A stretch of DNA of 64,000 bases, taken from positions 62,001 through 126,000 of the forward strand of contig JAJQDP010000006.1 in assembly GCA_021202155.1 (NCBI GenBank). Reading direction: 5' to 3'. Position numbers and translations under genes: made by a program. Under the pieces are notes generated by a model, which searched no databases, was not told where the DNA came from, and saw nothing but the letters and a program-made list of their open reading frames with translations. This DNA is from Oscillospiraceae bacterium (GTDB lineage: Bacteria; Bacillota; Clostridia; Oscillospirales; Ruminococcaceae). Each line of letters begins with the position of its first letter. Within the stretch, counting starts at the first letter, position 1. Of the stretch, positions 44,294 through 52,947 are shown piece after piece.

Positions 44294-46060
44294 CTATTTG
44301 GTTTTTGCAACAGCATAGAGATATTTCTTTCTGTAATCGTCAAGATTCTGTTTGAATTCCGGAGAATCCGGAATCTGCGCGACGTATGTATGACCCTCGG
44401 CATTCAGGTTATAGCTGTGAAGTACGGACAGGGCGATATTCGAGCAATGGTCGGCAACTCTCTCAAAGTTTGTGAGTAAATCGCTATAGACAAAGCCTGT
44501 GACTATTGTACATGCTCCAGACTGAACACGTTCAATGTGGTTGTTTTTGATAACTTTTGTCATCTCATCGATAGTCTCTTCAAGCGGCTCAACCTTTACA
44601 GCGAGATCTCTTCTTCGTTCAACAAAAGCGGATGCTGCAAGATTGATAATTTCGCTGACAGCTTCCGTCAGGAGATGCAATTCATCTGCCGCTTCGTCGG
44701 AGAATACAATCTTTTTGTCGTGAATCTCCTCTGCGTTTTCGGCAATATTTGCCGCATGGTCGCTGATTCTCTCGAAATCGCCTATTACGCTGAGAAGTTC
44801 ACTCGAAATAGCCTGTTGCTTCTCGTCCATAACATTCTTTCCTATCTTGACGAGGTAATTTCCGAGCTTGTCCTCGTATTTGTCGCAAAGAGATTCCTTC
44901 TCGGCAACCTTCTGGTACTTTGAACGGTCATATTCGGTGATGAGTCTGATGGCTCTGAAAATATTCTTTCTTGCGATGTCGCACATCTTGAGAGCGGCTT
45001 TTCGGCTAACCTCGATTGCGGCTGGAACATAGTCAAGGAGGTTTTCATCAAGTGAGTCAATTTCGCTTGTATCTTCGCTTTCTGACGGGTCGGGTTTGAT
45101 GACAACATAGCAAATCTTCTCTATGAGCTTGCTCATGGGAAGGAGTACTACCATTCCTGCTACGCTGATTACAGAGTTCATGAGTGCTATGCCGGTAGTA
45201 GTGGCACTCTCATCCATAAATGAAAGCCCTCCGACAATTGCATTTATGGGAACGAGAACAATAGCCACAAGTAAGGCAGTGAGTACATTCGCTATGAGAT
45301 ATACCAGAGCCGTTCGCTTGGAGTTTTTATTCTTCCCCACCATTGCAATAAGAACAGGAGAGCTTGCACCTATATTTATACCTAAAATCAAAGGAAGACA
45401 AACGCTGTACGGGATTACGACCGATGTACAGAGTGCCTGCAAAATACCGACACCTGCTGAGCAGGACTGAATTATTGCGGCGACAAATATACCGGCAAGA
45501 ACACCAAGTATAGGGTTCTTGAAAAGAAGTAGTATATTCTGGAACGCTTCGCTTTCCTTCAGCGGGTCAACTGAATCGCTTATCAATGACATCGATAAAA
45601 GAATCGTGCTGAGTCCCAAAAGGACAAGCCCGATGCTCTTTGTCGAATTCTTACTTGTGAACATGTAAAGAAGTGCGCCAATGGTTGCAAATATTGCTAT
45701 GAGCACTTCTGTAGACAAAAGCTGACCGGCGACACTTTCGGAACCGGAGATGGAAAGAATCCAGCCGGTCATTGTTGTACCGATATTGGTGCCCAGGACT
45801 ATGGGAATAGCCTGAGTGAGCGTCATCATTCCTGCGCTTACAAAGCTTATGACCATAACGGTTGTAGCTCCCGAGGACTGAATCACTGCAGTAACCAATA
45901 TTCCGAGGAAGAAGCCCTTGATTGCAGGAGAAGAAAGCCTGAACAGAATGCCCTCCATCCTGTTTCCAGCAAGGCTCTTGAGCCCGTTTCCCATCGTTTC
46001 CATTCCGAAAAGGAAGAATGCCACTCCGCCAATAAGAGAAATGATATGAGCTAAGTCCAT
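44294..46060 (-). CDS. Na/Pi cotransporter family protein with PhoU-like tail
   Basis: Membrane protein of 588 residues. The N-terminal half has nine or so helices with the two inverted repeats of the family: VIQSSGATTVMVISFV and IIQSCSAGVGILQAL, in which the QSS-type loops bind sodium and phosphate. The second half (about 340-570) is soluble and helical with two PhoU-like repeats (FERISDHAANIAENAEEI; FERVADHCSNIALSV). Predicted phosphate importer of the YjbB/NptA type. It faces the same way as glyA but lies upstream of its own promoter region. Confidence 0.88.
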   Translation of the reverse strand: MDLAHIISLIGGVAFFLFGMETMGNGLKSLAGNRMEGILFRLSSPAIKGFFLGILVTAVIQSSGATTVMVISFVSAGMMTLTQAIPIVLGTNIGTTMTGWILSISGSESVAGQLLSTEVLIAIFATIGALLYMFTSKNSTKSIGLVLLGLSTILLSMSLISDSVDPLKESEAFQNILLLFKNPILGVLAGIFVAAIIQSCSAGVGILQALCTSVVIPYSVCLPLILGINIGASSPVLIAMVGKNKNSKRTALVYLIANVLTALLVAIVLVPINAIVGGLSFMDESATTTGIALMNSVISVAGMVVLLPMSKLIEKICYVVIKPDPSESEDTSEIDSLDENLLDYVPAAIEVSRKAALKMCDIARKNIFRAIRLITEYDRSKYQKVAEKESLCDKYEDKLGNYLVKIGKNVMDEKQQAISSELLSVIGDFERISDHAANIAENAEEIHDKKIVFSDEAADELHLLTEAVSEIINLAASAFVERRRDLAVKVEPLEETIDEMTKVIKNNHIERVQSGACTIVTGFVYSDLLTNFERVADHCSNIALSVLHSYNLNAEGHTYVAQIPDSPEFKQNLDDYRKKYLYAVAKTK

Positions 46061-46240
46061 AAGTATCCTTTCAAGATGTCATCTTTTCTTTTACATTCCC
46101 ATTACATAAATCACATTTTCACACTTCTACTATATCAATTTGTCGGGATTATTTCAAGAGCAAATATTAATTTCGGCGTTATGCCAGAAAAAGAACAACT
46201 TTCGACATTGGAAACAGGCGAAATTGGGGTGACAGAATGA

Positions 46241-46277
46241 AAATCCCGCCATGACAGCGGACTGTCACAGCAGGATA
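46241..46277 (-). terminator. Terminator of the metal exporter operon
   Basis: Minus strand ATCCTGC..TGACAG pairs with CTGTCA..GCGGGAT; the stem is followed by TTTTCATT. It lies just past the ATPase stop at 46282. Confidence 0.75.
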
Positions 46278-46281
46278 GAAA

Positions 46282-48162
46282 TTATAATTTTTTAACAAAC
46301 AACGCCCTTATCGCGTTAAGTACTGCCAGAACCATCACTCCGACATCTGCAAATATCGCAAGCCACATGCTCGCCATGCCTGAGGCACCTAATACAAGGC
46401 AGATAAGCTTAACTCCTATTGCGAAGACGATGTTTTCCTTGACGATTCTCAGGCACTTCTTGGAGATCCTTATAGCCTTCGATATTTTCAACGGGTCGTC
46501 ATCCATGAGGACAATGTCAGCCGCTTCAATCGCCGCATCAGAACCCATAGCTCCCATAGCAATTCCTATGTCCGCTCTCGAAAGAACAGGTGCATCATTG
46601 ATCCCATCGCCGACGAAGGCAAGCTTTCCGCTTTGTTTGGCTTCAAGTAGTTCTTCGACTTTAGTGACTTTATCATCTGGCATCAGTTCGCCGTGAACTT
46701 CGTCAATTCCCAGCTCATCCGCGACGCTCTGTGCGACAGCATTTGTATCGCCGCTTAGCATGATAGTCTTCTCGATTCCGGATTGCTTGAGAGCTTTGAT
46801 GGCTTCCTTGGAGTTTGGCTTGATGACATCGGAAATTACTATATGACCACAGTAGTTGCCGTCAACGGCAACGTGAATTATTGTGCCGACAGAGTGGCAG
46901 GATATATACTCGCTCCCTACTCTTTGCATAAGCTTTTTATTGCCGACTGCTACACTGTGACCGTCAACGGTTGCTGTAACACCTTCTCCACTGATTTCGG
47001 AGATGTCGGAAACACGGCTTCGGTCAAGTTCTTTGCCATAGGCGTTCTGCAGACTCTTGCTGATTGGATGGGATGATGCACTTTCGGCAAGAGCGGCGAG
47101 TTCGATGAGCTTCTCATTGTCAATAGTTCCGTGATGGATGGCATTTACCTCGAACGAGCCCTCGGTAAGCGTTCCGGTCTTGTCAAAGACTATGTATTTT
47201 GTCTCGGAGAGAGTTTCAAGATAGTTCGAGCCCTTGATGAGGATTCCTTCCTTGCTTGCTCCACCGATTCCTGCGAAAAAGCTGAGTGGAATGCTGACAA
47301 CCAAGGCACAGGGACAGCTTATAACTAAGAATGTCAGTGCACGATAAATCCAGTCGCTGAATTCTGCAGGTAGACCCATAACGAGCCTGACGATTGGCGG
47401 AATGATTGCAAGTGCAAGCGCAGAGCCGCAAACAGCGGGAGTATAAATTCTTGCAAATTTTGAGATGAAGTCCTCGGATTTCGACTTCCGGGAGCTTGCA
47501 TTCTCGACCAAGTCCAATATCTTTGATACGGTAGATTCGCCGAATGCCTTTGTGGTTCTGATTCTCAGTACGCCTGTCATATTGATACAGCCGCTGATGA
47601 CTTCATCGCCTGTCTTAACATCTCTAGGTAGGCTCTCGCCGGTAAGTGCAGAAGTATTGAGAGTAGAAACTCCTTCCTCGACGACTCCGTCAATCGGAAT
47701 TTTCTCGCCAGGCTGAACAACTATTATGCTTCCTGTTTCAATTTCATCGGGAGAAACTTGAGTCAGCTTGCCATCTGTCTCGATATTGGCGTAGTCGGGA
47801 CGGATGTCCATAAGCTCGCTTATACTGCGGCGGCTTTTCCCGACTGCGTAGCTCTGGAACAGCTCGCCTATCTGGTAAAAGAGCATAACTGCAATCGCTT
47901 CGCTGTATTCCCCACTCTGCTCATAGATTGCAAGTGCGAACGCTCCGATGGTTGCTATAGCCATCAAAAAATTCTCATCGAAAACTCTGCCATTCAGAAT
48001 TCCTCTGAAAGCTTTGAGAAGTATGTCATAGCCGATTATTATGTATGCAATGAGATACAAGACGAACTGAGGAATTCCTGCAATCGGCAAGAATGCAAGT
48101 AGAATCATCATCACCGCTGTGACAAGAATCCTTGAAAGCATCTTTTTCTGCTTCTTTGTCAT
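46282..48162 (-). CDS. P1B-type heavy-metal-transporting ATPase (Zn/Cd type)
   Basis: Protein of 626 residues with eight predicted membrane segments. The active-site set is complete: SALTGESLP (actuator), CPCALVVSIP (metal-binding in TM6), DKTGTLTEG (phosphorylation), SSHPISKS and GDGINDAPVLSRADIG. A Lys in TM7 and the DVGVMVL region in TM8 are features of the Zn/Cd/Pb group (P1B-2). It lacks the usual N-terminal HMA domain. That domain is supplied as a separate gene directly upstream (48189). Controlled by the operator and promoter at 48448-48512. Confidence 0.9.
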   Translation of the reverse strand: MTKKQKKMLSRILVTAVMMILLAFLPIAGIPQFVLYLIAYIIIGYDILLKAFRGILNGRVFDENFLMAIATIGAFALAIYEQSGEYSEAIAVMLFYQIGELFQSYAVGKSRRSISELMDIRPDYANIETDGKLTQVSPDEIETGSIIVVQPGEKIPIDGVVEEGVSTLNTSALTGESLPRDVKTGDEVISGCINMTGVLRIRTTKAFGESTVSKILDLVENASSRKSKSEDFISKFARIYTPAVCGSALALAIIPPIVRLVMGLPAEFSDWIYRALTFLVISCPCALVVSIPLSFFAGIGGASKEGILIKGSNYLETLSETKYIVFDKTGTLTEGSFEVNAIHHGTIDNEKLIELAALAESASSHPISKSLQNAYGKELDRSRVSDISEISGEGVTATVDGHSVAVGNKKLMQRVGSEYISCHSVGTIIHVAVDGNYCGHIVISDVIKPNSKEAIKALKQSGIEKTIMLSGDTNAVAQSVADELGIDEVHGELMPDDKVTKVEELLEAKQSGKLAFVGDGINDAPVLSRADIGIAMGAMGSDAAIEAADIVLMDDDPLKISKAIRISKKCLRIVKENIVFAIGVKLICLVLGASGMASMWLAIFADVGVMVLAVLNAIRALFVKKL

Positions 48163-48188
48163 ATATATCTCTCCCCTTGCCTGTTAAT

Positions 48189-48407
48189 TCAGATTTCTAT
48201 TTCACAATCAGGCTCGACCTTGCGGCAAGCCTTCAGAACGCACTTCATAACTTTAGCCTGGTCAACGCCCTCTTCAAATTCAACGATCATCTTTTGCGTC
48301 ATGAAGTTCACGACTGCATTCACAACACCTGCAGTCTTTTTAGCCGCACCCTCCATGAGATTTGCACAATTGGCACAGTCAACTTCGATATTATAGGTTT
48401 TCTTCAT
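48189..48407 (-). CDS. Stand-alone HMA metal-binding protein
   Basis: Protein of 72 residues with the ferredoxin-like HMA fold. The metal loop reads DCANCANLMEGAA, with the CxxC pair, then AGVVNAVVNF and MIVEFEEGV. Likely a metallochaperone or the detached N-terminal domain of the ATPase encoded just downstream (about 30 nt), to which it would deliver metal. AAGGTGATT precedes the start. Confidence 0.9.
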   Translation of the reverse strand: MKKTYNIEVDCANCANLMEGAAKKTAGVVNAVVNFMTQKMIVEFEEGVDQAKVMKCVLKACRKVEPDCEIEI

Positions 48408-48447
48408 TTTGAATCACCTTTCTTGAGTTTGTATTGGATTAGCAGTA

Positions 48448-48512
48448 TTAAACGATTAAGCAGTCGTTTAAACGTCCTTTTACATTATATGCTACGTACA
48501 TGAGTTTGTCAA
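48448..48512 (-). promoter_or_regulatory. Promoter and operator of the HMA-ATPase operon
   Basis: Minus strand TTGACA (48512-48507), 17-base spacer, TATAAT (48489-48484). Right over the expected start lies the inverted repeat TTAAACGA (48448-48455) / TCGTTTAA (48464-48471) with an 8-nt gap. This fits an operator for the divergent ArsR/CadC-type regulator. Confidence 0.75.
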
Positions 48513-48572
48513 TGGGAAAATCAAATTTTTTTGAAATTCAACATTTGTCGCGAGAATGGCTTTCAATAAGCC

Positions 48573-48601
48573 TTGTCTAACCGGAATTTATGTGTTATAA
48601 T
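48573..48601 (+). promoter_or_regulatory. Sigma-A promoter of the ArsR-family gene
   Basis: TTGTCT (48573-48578), 17-base spacer, TATAAT (48596-48601), 33 nt ahead of the start codon. Confidence 0.65.
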
Positions 48602-48633
48602 ATAGTCAATAACAAATGCTAAGGAGAAAAATT

Positions 48634-48999
48634 ATGCCTGAAGAACTGCTTCCCCATCATCATACAGATGAATATGATATAGAATCTTTGAAGAAAACCC
48701 TCGAAAAGACCGATTTTCAGGCGGTTGCCGACATGTTTAAACAGCTCGGCGATTGCAGTAGAGTTCAGATTTTCTGGCTTCTCTGCCATTGTGAGGAATG
48801 TGTTATTAACATCTCCGCCCTTATGGGTATGACCAGCCCGGCGGTTTCCCATCACCTTAAGCTCCTGAAAGCCAGCGGTCTCATAACCAGCCGCCGCGAA
48901 GGCAAAGAGGTCTACTACAAAGCCGCCGACACCATCCAAAGCCAGTCTCTGCATCTCATTATTGAGAAGATTATGGAGATTACTTGTCCGGAGGAATAA
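48634..48999 (+). CDS. ArsR/SmtB-family metal-sensing repressor
   Basis: Regulator of 121 residues from ATG 48634 (AAGGAGA 8 nt upstream); a first ATG at 48616 lies before that site. Winged helix: LGDCSRVQIFWLLCHCEECVINISALMG and TSPAVSHHLKLLKASGLI. Candidate metal ligands are the His run HHHTDEYD at the N-terminus, the cysteines in the first helix (CHCEEC) and the late C near ITCPEE, as in CadC-like sensors. It is divergent from the exporter it should repress. Confidence 0.88.
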   Translation: MPEELLPHHHTDEYDIESLKKTLEKTDFQAVADMFKQLGDCSRVQIFWLLCHCEECVINISALMGMTSPAVSHHLKLLKASGLITSRREGKEVYYKAADTIQSQSLHLIIEKIMEITCPEE

Positions 49000-49014
49000 C
49001 TTAACACATAAAGA

Positions 49015-49052
49015 AAATCCGAGTAGAGATACTTCCCTACCCGGATTTCTTT
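49015..49052. terminator. Terminator between the ArsR gene and flavodoxin
   Basis: AAATCCG.GTAG (49015-49026) and CTAC.CGGATTT (49037-49048) with one mismatch and a 10-nt loop; TTTTT lies close by. It can serve both convergent genes. Confidence 0.7.
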
Positions 49053-49089
49053 TTGCGGCGGGTTTAATCACCGCATGTACAATGATTGC

Positions 49090-49512
49090 TTACACCAATG
49101 TGGCACCAAGTGCCTGGCATTTTGAAATTGCTTCATCATCGGGAGCGTCGTTGCAGATGACGCTTTCGGTGGCTAAGACTGCACCGTCATTACGGCAGGT
49201 CTCTTCCCATGAGCGCATCCATTCTCCGTCTCCCCATCCATACGAACCGAAGAGGGCAATCTTCTTGCCGTTGAGCTGTGGCTCGCAGGCATTGAACATA
49301 GGCTCGAATTCGCTTTCTTCAAGCTGTTCATCGCCCATGGCAGAGCAACCGAAGGCTATGGCGTCGTATGCTGATACAGTCCCGGTGTCGAATTCTGAGG
49401 CAGTGAAAAGTTCTGCCTCTCCTCCTGCATTTCTGACGCCATCAAGGACAGCGTTTGCCATCTGCTCGGTATTTCCCGTTCCGCTCCAATAAACTACTGC
49501 TACTTTTGACAT
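49090..49512 (-). CDS. Flavodoxin
   Basis: Electron carrier of 140 residues. The FMN phosphate loop is YWSGTGNTEQMA (about 8-19); later FGCSAMGDEQLEE (60s) and LFGSYGWGDGEWM (90s) form the ring-binding loops. ATG 49512 is six bases behind AAGGAAG; an ATG two codons earlier sits too close. It replaces ferredoxin under iron shortage. It is 20 nt behind the DUF3793 gene in an operon that has DtxR-like palindromes over its promoter. Confidence 0.92.
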   Translation of the reverse strand: MSKVAVVYWSGTGNTEQMANAVLDGVRNAGGEAELFTASEFDTGTVSAYDAIAFGCSAMGDEQLEESEFEPMFNACEPQLNGKKIALFGSYGWGDGEWMRSWEETCRNDGAVLATESVICNDAPDDEAISKCQALGATLV

Positions 49513-49531
49513 AATCATCTTCCTTTCAAAT

Positions 49532-50083
49532 TTATGTGGCTACAAGAAGCCTGTCTAATGAGTGATATTTGTTGTAGTATTTGCAATAACTGCCGATGCA
49601 TTGTCTGTACTGACGGAATTTCTCCTCGGCAGCTTCTTCGTCGCCATAGACCTTCCAGAAGCCGACACACTTTGCACTTTCGGCTTTGTTATCGATAAAG
49701 CCTTTTACATCCTCCGGAGGATAGCCTAAGAACAGCCCGATTTCATGCGGAAATTCGGAAGACTGCGCAAGTCTGCTTCTTAGCTCGGTCAGGCATCTGT
49801 TTACATTATCTGTAGGATACCCAAGTCCATCAAGAATACTCTTCCCGAGTCTGTCCGAAAGGTCAGACTTCAGCATACCCGGTCGATACAGGTAGATGAG
49901 AGCCGTGTTGTTTCTGCGCCTGAGGGTTATCATGCACATGCCCTTCGGAGTCATGATTTTGTTGAAGGCGCAGACACTTTTGTGGAGAGATTCCTCGTCC
50001 TCATAGTGATAGTTGAACATGGCGGCTGTCTTTATTCCCGCCATAGTGGGTGCACAGTGCTGAACCAAAAGCTCTTCTGGCAC
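49532..50083 (-). CDS. DUF3793 family protein
   Basis: Protein of 183 residues that starts with GTG 50083, nine bases behind GGAGGTGAT. It matches DUF3793 by its pattern: the start ELLVQHCAPTMAGIKTA, LRRRNNTALIYLYRP, FPHEIGLFLGYPPEDV and CVGFWKVYGDEEAAEEKF, with several conserved cysteines. These proteins frequently lie beside flavodoxins in clostridia and probably take part in iron-limited metabolism, but their activity is unknown. First gene of the operon. Confidence 0.82.
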   Translation of the reverse strand: MPEELLVQHCAPTMAGIKTAAMFNYHYEDEESLHKSVCAFNKIMTPKGMCMITLRRRNNTALIYLYRPGMLKSDLSDRLGKSILDGLGYPTDNVNRCLTELRSRLAQSSEFPHEIGLFLGYPPEDVKGFIDNKAESAKCVGFWKVYGDEEAAEEKFRQYRQCIGSYCKYYNKYHSLDRLLVAT

Positions 50084-50105
50084 AGTATCACCTCCGTAAA
50101 TTTAA

Positions 50106-50190
50106 GTTAGCGTACGCTAACTTGCGGCTTTAAAATAAGTTAGGCTCGGCTAACTGAGAATAGTATACACTATATCTGAGTGTTTGTCAA
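50106..50190 (-). promoter_or_regulatory. Promoter and tandem DtxR/IdeR-like operators of the flavodoxin operon
   Basis: Minus strand TTGACA (50190-50185), 17-base spacer, TATACT (50167-50162). Downstream lie two inverted repeats: AGTTAGGCTCGGCTAACT (50138-50155) and GTTAGCGTACGCTAAC (50106-50121). They share GTTAG-N6-CTAAC, spaced two to three helical turns apart, which resembles DtxR/IdeR iron boxes. Confidence 0.75.
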
Positions 50191-50247
50191 GCCCTTTTTT
50201 AAATATTTTTCTAAGATAGTGTCTGCACGTGTGCGACGAAATATGCC

Positions 50248-50916
50248 CTACTTAATCTTGCCATCTTCTATCAAAACAATTCTACTGCATTTCTTGGCTG
50301 TTGCGACGTCGTGAGTGACAATTACAACCGTTATCCCCTCTTCATTGAGTCGTCGAAACACATCCATTATGTCGCTTGCGGTTGCTTTGTCAAGTGCGCC
50401 TGTTGGTTCATCGGCGAGGATTATTTTCGGTTGATTTACAAGCGCACGGGCAATGGCGGCGCGCTGTTGCTGTCCTCCCGAAAGCTCGGAAATGTCGGTG
50501 TCACGCTTGTCCTCAATCTGAAGACTTTTGAGAAGCCCTGTAATTCGCTCATCGGTGGCTTTCTTGTCGTACTTTCCGCCGAGGCATACCGGCACACGGA
50601 CGTTATCAAAAACGGACATATTTGGAATCAAACCGAAGTTTTGCAAAACTATGCCGATTTCTTTGTTGCGGATTTTCGCGAGCTGATTCGGTGAGAGTGT
50701 TCTGACATCGACCCCATTCAAGAGATATTCGCCATCAAAAACTGTGTCTGCACAGCCTAAAATTTTAAGAAGCGTTGACTTGCCTGAGCCTGACTTTCCC
50801 GTTATAGCAAACATTTCGCCATCCCGTATTTCGAGGTCGATGCTGTTCAACGCCTTGACTTCGCTTCCCTTTCCGGCATTGTAGGTCTTGTGAATATTCT
50901 TAACAATTATTGACAT
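50248..50916 (-). CDS. ABC transporter ATP-binding protein (MacB/LolD type)
   Basis: Protein of 222 residues. Walker A GKSGSGKSTLLKIL (about 38-51), Q-loop ...IVLQNFGL, signature LSGGQQQRAAIARAL and Walker B IILADEPTGALD, followed by the D-loop. The family fits MacB/LolD/FtsE-type exporters that work with FtsX-like permeases, and two such genes (50927 and 51871) follow upstream on the same strand. Substrate unknown: lipoproteins, peptides or antimicrobials are candidates. Confidence 0.92.
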   Translation of the reverse strand: MSIIVKNIHKTYNAGKGSEVKALNSIDLEIRDGEMFAITGKSGSGKSTLLKILGCADTVFDGEYLLNGVDVRTLSPNQLAKIRNKEIGIVLQNFGLIPNMSVFDNVRVPVCLGGKYDKKATDERITGLLKSLQIEDKRDTDISELSGGQQQRAAIARALVNQPKIILADEPTGALDKATASDIMDVFRRLNEEGITVVIVTHDVATAKKCSRIVLIEDGKIK

Positions 50917-50926
50917 GGCAGTTCCC

Positions 50927-51874
50927 TCAAAAATTTCTTATTGCGTTTATCACCGTAAAAATGGTGACCGCGGCAATTATCGGGATTAAATCTGTGATGA
51001 TTTGAATAGCCCTACACTGCGCTGTGCTTGCTCCGCAGGTGGAAATTATGCGGTATTTCTCCGCAAAGACGGTTCTCGAAAGAATCGAATTTGAAATAAC
51101 TCCGGCTAAGCAAAGAAGAACAGAAATAATTGCCAGCATCACAGTCATTCCCATAATTTCAAGCTCCAAAGCGCAATATTCGGCAAAACCGGCGGCGGTT
51201 GATACAGCTGATTCCACCAAACCTGTGCTGACAATATTACTGCAAAAGTCTGTTACATCTCCGATTACAAGTGCGCCGTAGACGTCCCTTTGAGTGAAAA
51301 TCTCGTCGTTCTCGTCAGTTATGAGAAAAATATAGTTGTTCTGTTCGGAGACCACAGATGATGGGCTATCTTCGGAAGGCGTCAGATAGACAAAATCGTT
51401 TTTAAGTATGCCGACGATCGTGAATGTGACTTCGGTTTTGTCCTTGCCGGAAAGGATTTCGGTGTAGACCTCGCCGAGAGTATAGTAGCTACCAAGACTT
51501 GAAACAACCACTGCAGGATAGCCGTCAACGGTGTTAAAGCTTATCTTTTTCTTGAAAGAGTAGTTGAGGTTCTCGAAATAATCTGCTTCGACAGGCTGTA
51601 GATAGGCGAGGCTGTCATAAGTGTACTTTCCACGGAAGCTCACACCAAGGTACTTTCCGCCTAAGTCTTCAACTACAGACTTTATTTCTGAATCAGCTGT
51701 AATCTCGACAGCATTTTCAAGCCCAAGGTTCGAATAAGCTTGCCTTATCTGAATCAGTGGCAACAAGTCTTCCGTGAGCGATGACAGAATGAACATCATC
51801 ACTGTGAGCATCAGAGTAACTCTGACGTAGGCGGGAAATCTGTCTTTGAGATTTGAGAGAATAATAAGTCTCAT
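50927..51874 (-). CDS. FtsX-like ABC permease (short)
   Basis: Protein of 315 residues with a N-terminal membrane helix (about 17-38), a large extracytoplasmic domain (about 40-235) and two to three helices in the last 85 residues. The extracytoplasmic segment contains SVDG and VVVSSLGSYYTLGEV, a MacB-like periplasmic core layout. It overlaps the next permease by four bases. Fits the second permease of a MacB-like exporter. Confidence 0.7.
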   Translation of the reverse strand: MRLIILSNLKDRFPAYVRVTLMLTVMMFILSSLTEDLLPLIQIRQAYSNLGLENAVEITADSEIKSVVEDLGGKYLGVSFRGKYTYDSLAYLQPVEADYFENLNYSFKKKISFNTVDGYPAVVVSSLGSYYTLGEVYTEILSGKDKTEVTFTIVGILKNDFVYLTPSEDSPSSVVSEQNNYIFLITDENDEIFTQRDVYGALVIGDVTDFCSNIVSTGLVESAVSTAAGFAEYCALELEIMGMTVMLAIISVLLCLAGVISNSILSRTVFAEKYRIISTCGASTAQCRAIQIITDLIPIIAAVTIFTVINAIRNF

Positions 51875-52947
51875 AGTCTGGCACCTCCCGAAAAAAGGCG
51901 GTTGTATTTCGGAACAGTTACCGAGAGCATGACAACTAGCATTATTGCAAAAACTGCAACTGCGCTTGCCAAGTCCACCTGACCATACATGCTGAGAAGC
52001 CTTTGGAGCGGTTTTGAGAGACAGAAAAGAGCATATCCAGCTACGAGCGAGACTACGGTCATGATGAAAAGAGGCAGATAAAGTAGCTCAAAAAGTCCGG
52101 CACGGGAAATGCCCAGAAGCTTATAGATGTTGTATTCATAGGACATACTCCTGACCATATAATCAAAGAGCGACGACACGATGCAGATAACGCAGAGGAT
52201 TATCCCGATGATGATAACCGTACATTCCATGCCGTTCTCTAAAAAGTCGCTGAGCTCAGCCTGATACCTCGATTTCACTGTGCAGTCGTTGACCGTCGCA
52301 ATGGCTTCAAGGATTTCAATCTCCGATTTCGTCGGGATTTCCGAGAATACCATGCCATTCAGCCTGATGTCGAAATCACAAGTTTTCAGGACTGTTGCAA
52401 ATGGAAGATAAATATTGGTTTCGCTAATTCCAATTACTGTATAAACTCCATTGCCGATAATCACACTGTCGCCGACAAATTTGTATTCCCTAAGACCGCT
52501 GTTTATGTAGATTTCATTGTTGCACCAGATGATGACATTCTCACCGTTTTTGAGCTCGCTTTCGGAAAATGTTCTGCCAAGAATAACGTCAGGCTCGCCG
52601 GTGATTCTTGAATCATCGAAACTGCATAGAACTGCCTGAATATACTGACTACTCCCGCCTTTTGGGTAGGCACTCAGCCCGACAAATTCCGAGATTTCCG
52701 GCAGTAGCTCACTCTCGGAAAGTTCAGTGATAAACTCAGCATTATCTGAAACATCAGACGTTATCGTGAACGTTCTGCGGCTTTCGCCTTGGTGCAGAAA
52801 AAACGTAGTCGAGTAGAGGAGCTGATTTATTAGCACGAAGAGCGAAAAGGCACAGACAGTGAACGAAAATATGATTATCGCAAGACTTGCCGGTTTAGCA
52901 GTCATCTGCCGGAATGCTCTTTTGAGGTAAAAGGCGTGCCGGTTCAT
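51871..52947 (-). CDS. FtsX/MacB-like ABC permease
   Basis: Protein of 358 residues with a N-terminal helix (about 17-38), an extracytoplasmic domain (about 45-235, with NGENVIIWCNNEIYIN and VIGNGVYTVIGISETN) and three C-terminal helices (about 238-262, 285-305, 325-348). The MacB core signature VIGISE near the domain end matches the family. Two permeases plus one ATPase give the exporter. It overlaps the neighbouring 197-residue membrane protein by four bases. Confidence 0.78.
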   Translation of the reverse strand: MNRHAFYLKRAFRQMTAKPASLAIIIFSFTVCAFSLFVLINQLLYSTTFFLHQGESRRTFTITSDVSDNAEFITELSESELLPEISEFVGLSAYPKGGSSQYIQAVLCSFDDSRITGEPDVILGRTFSESELKNGENVIIWCNNEIYINSGLREYKFVGDSVIIGNGVYTVIGISETNIYLPFATVLKTCDFDIRLNGMVFSEIPTKSEIEILEAIATVNDCTVKSRYQAELSDFLENGMECTVIIIGIILCVICIVSSLFDYMVRSMSYEYNIYKLLGISRAGLFELLYLPLFIMTVVSLVAGYALFCLSKPLQRLLSMYGQVDLASAVAVFAIMLVVMLSVTVPKYNRLFSGGARL

